NCBI GenBank assembly: GCA_013407085.1 | Contig: JACCGJ010020294.1 | Location: 50,416 to 114,415 of the forward strand | Length of the DNA: 64,000 nt | Origin: Atriophallophorus winterbourni | Lineage: Eukaryota; Platyhelminthes; Trematoda; Plagiorchiida; Microphallidae | Reading direction: 5' to 3' | In this document: positions 63,786 through 64,000 of the stretch, one piece after another | How the letters are laid out: each line of letters opens with the position of its first letter | Numbering within the stretch: the first letter of the stretch is position 1 | The notes under the pieces: model-generated | What the model saw: the letters and a program-made list of their open reading frames with translations, nothing else | The model's database searches: none | Told to the model about the DNA's origin: nothing | Position numbers and translations under genes: made by a program

Positions 63786-63814
63786 CGTAGAGGGGCATAT
63801 CCAATATGGGATCT
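63786..63814 (-). CDS. 29-bp micro-exon, right-arm copy
   Basis: Minus-strand TTCCAG / GTATGT borders, 29 bases, encoding EIPYWICPST with the base left from an upstream exon. It corresponds to 31639-31667. It is the last arm feature before the breakpoint at about 63905. Confidence 0.5.
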
Positions 63815-63907
63815 CTGGAATTATAAATGATAATTGTGTAAGTTGACCACATCTTATCACATATTTCTAACTCTGAATAATCAACATAATAAAATCCCAA
63901 AATCACT

Positions 63908-63922
63908 GTACTGTCAATGGAA

Positions 63923-63966
<44 letters not shown>

Positions 63967-64000
63967 TTCCATTGACAATACAGTATATATATATATATAG
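63908..64000. repeat. AT-rich palindrome at the window end
   Basis: TGTCAATGGAAATCGAT (63912-63928) and its exact reverse complement (63961-63977) flank about 32 bases of alternating AT, and further AT repeat follows to 64000. It would form a long hairpin or cruciform. It touches the outer breakpoint of the large inverted repeat. Confidence 0.9.

Larger units (their letters stand above)
57930..63905 (-). repeat. large inverted repeat, right arm
   Basis: This is the reverse complement of 31556-39300, shorter because it lacks several insertions of the left arm. Order in minus sense: three exons of the EGF-like gene (63786, 62757, 62237), introns, repeat B, RTE fragment, gypsy integrase, CR1 RT, repeat A. 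The match ends at about 63905, next to an AT-rich palindrome. Confidence 0.85.

Overview
The window reads as intergenic and intronic DNA of a metazoan, most likely a flatworm and probably a digenean trematode. The reasons are eukaryotic splice signals and a TATA promoter, CR1-group LINEs whose ORF1 starts with a PHD-like zinc finger, an RTE LINE with a C-terminal zinc motif, Penelope-like elements with a GIY-YIG domain, and a Ty3/Gypsy element whose gag resembles the trematode CsRn1 group. The species is not recognisable from the sequence.

Most of the 64 kb is nested, decayed retrotransposons. Positions 1-10150 hold CR1 pieces and a jockey/CR1-group LINE (minus strand) split by a nearly complete CR1 (3111-8580), which itself carries a gypsy gag piece. 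Positions 10441-15475 are a repeat called repeat A here, followed by a nearly full-length RTE LINE. Positions 15480-22135 are a CR1 RT remnant and a gypsy element with two long LTRs but no integrase. Positions 22136-26990 are another long CR1 on the minus strand, hit twice by RTE 3' ends that left clear target-site duplications.

The only convincing host gene starts at 28526 with a TATA box, a non-coding first exon and a signal-peptide exon. It continues through short exons to about 33622 and encodes a secreted, cysteine-rich, EGF-like protein. Its last three visible exons lie in the left arm (31556-39300) of a large, diverged inverted duplication whose right arm is 57930-63905. The right arm carries a second, intact set of the same three exons on the minus strand. 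In the two longer exons nearly all differences replace amino acids while every cysteine is kept. This makes the pair a candidate for a fast-diversifying secreted family.

Between the arms (39300-57930) lie two Penelope-like elements, one flanked by 248-bp direct repeats and one inserted inside a CR1 ORF1. The interval also holds a CR1 with its 5' UTR (47276-52262), a second smaller inverted repeat (43872-44795 and 46370-47270), several CR1 RT remnants, and a 240-bp tandem array with a conserved stem-loop resembling a hammerhead ribozyme core. No tRNA, rRNA, CRISPR or bacterial-type features were seen. All coordinates of decayed elements are approximate.
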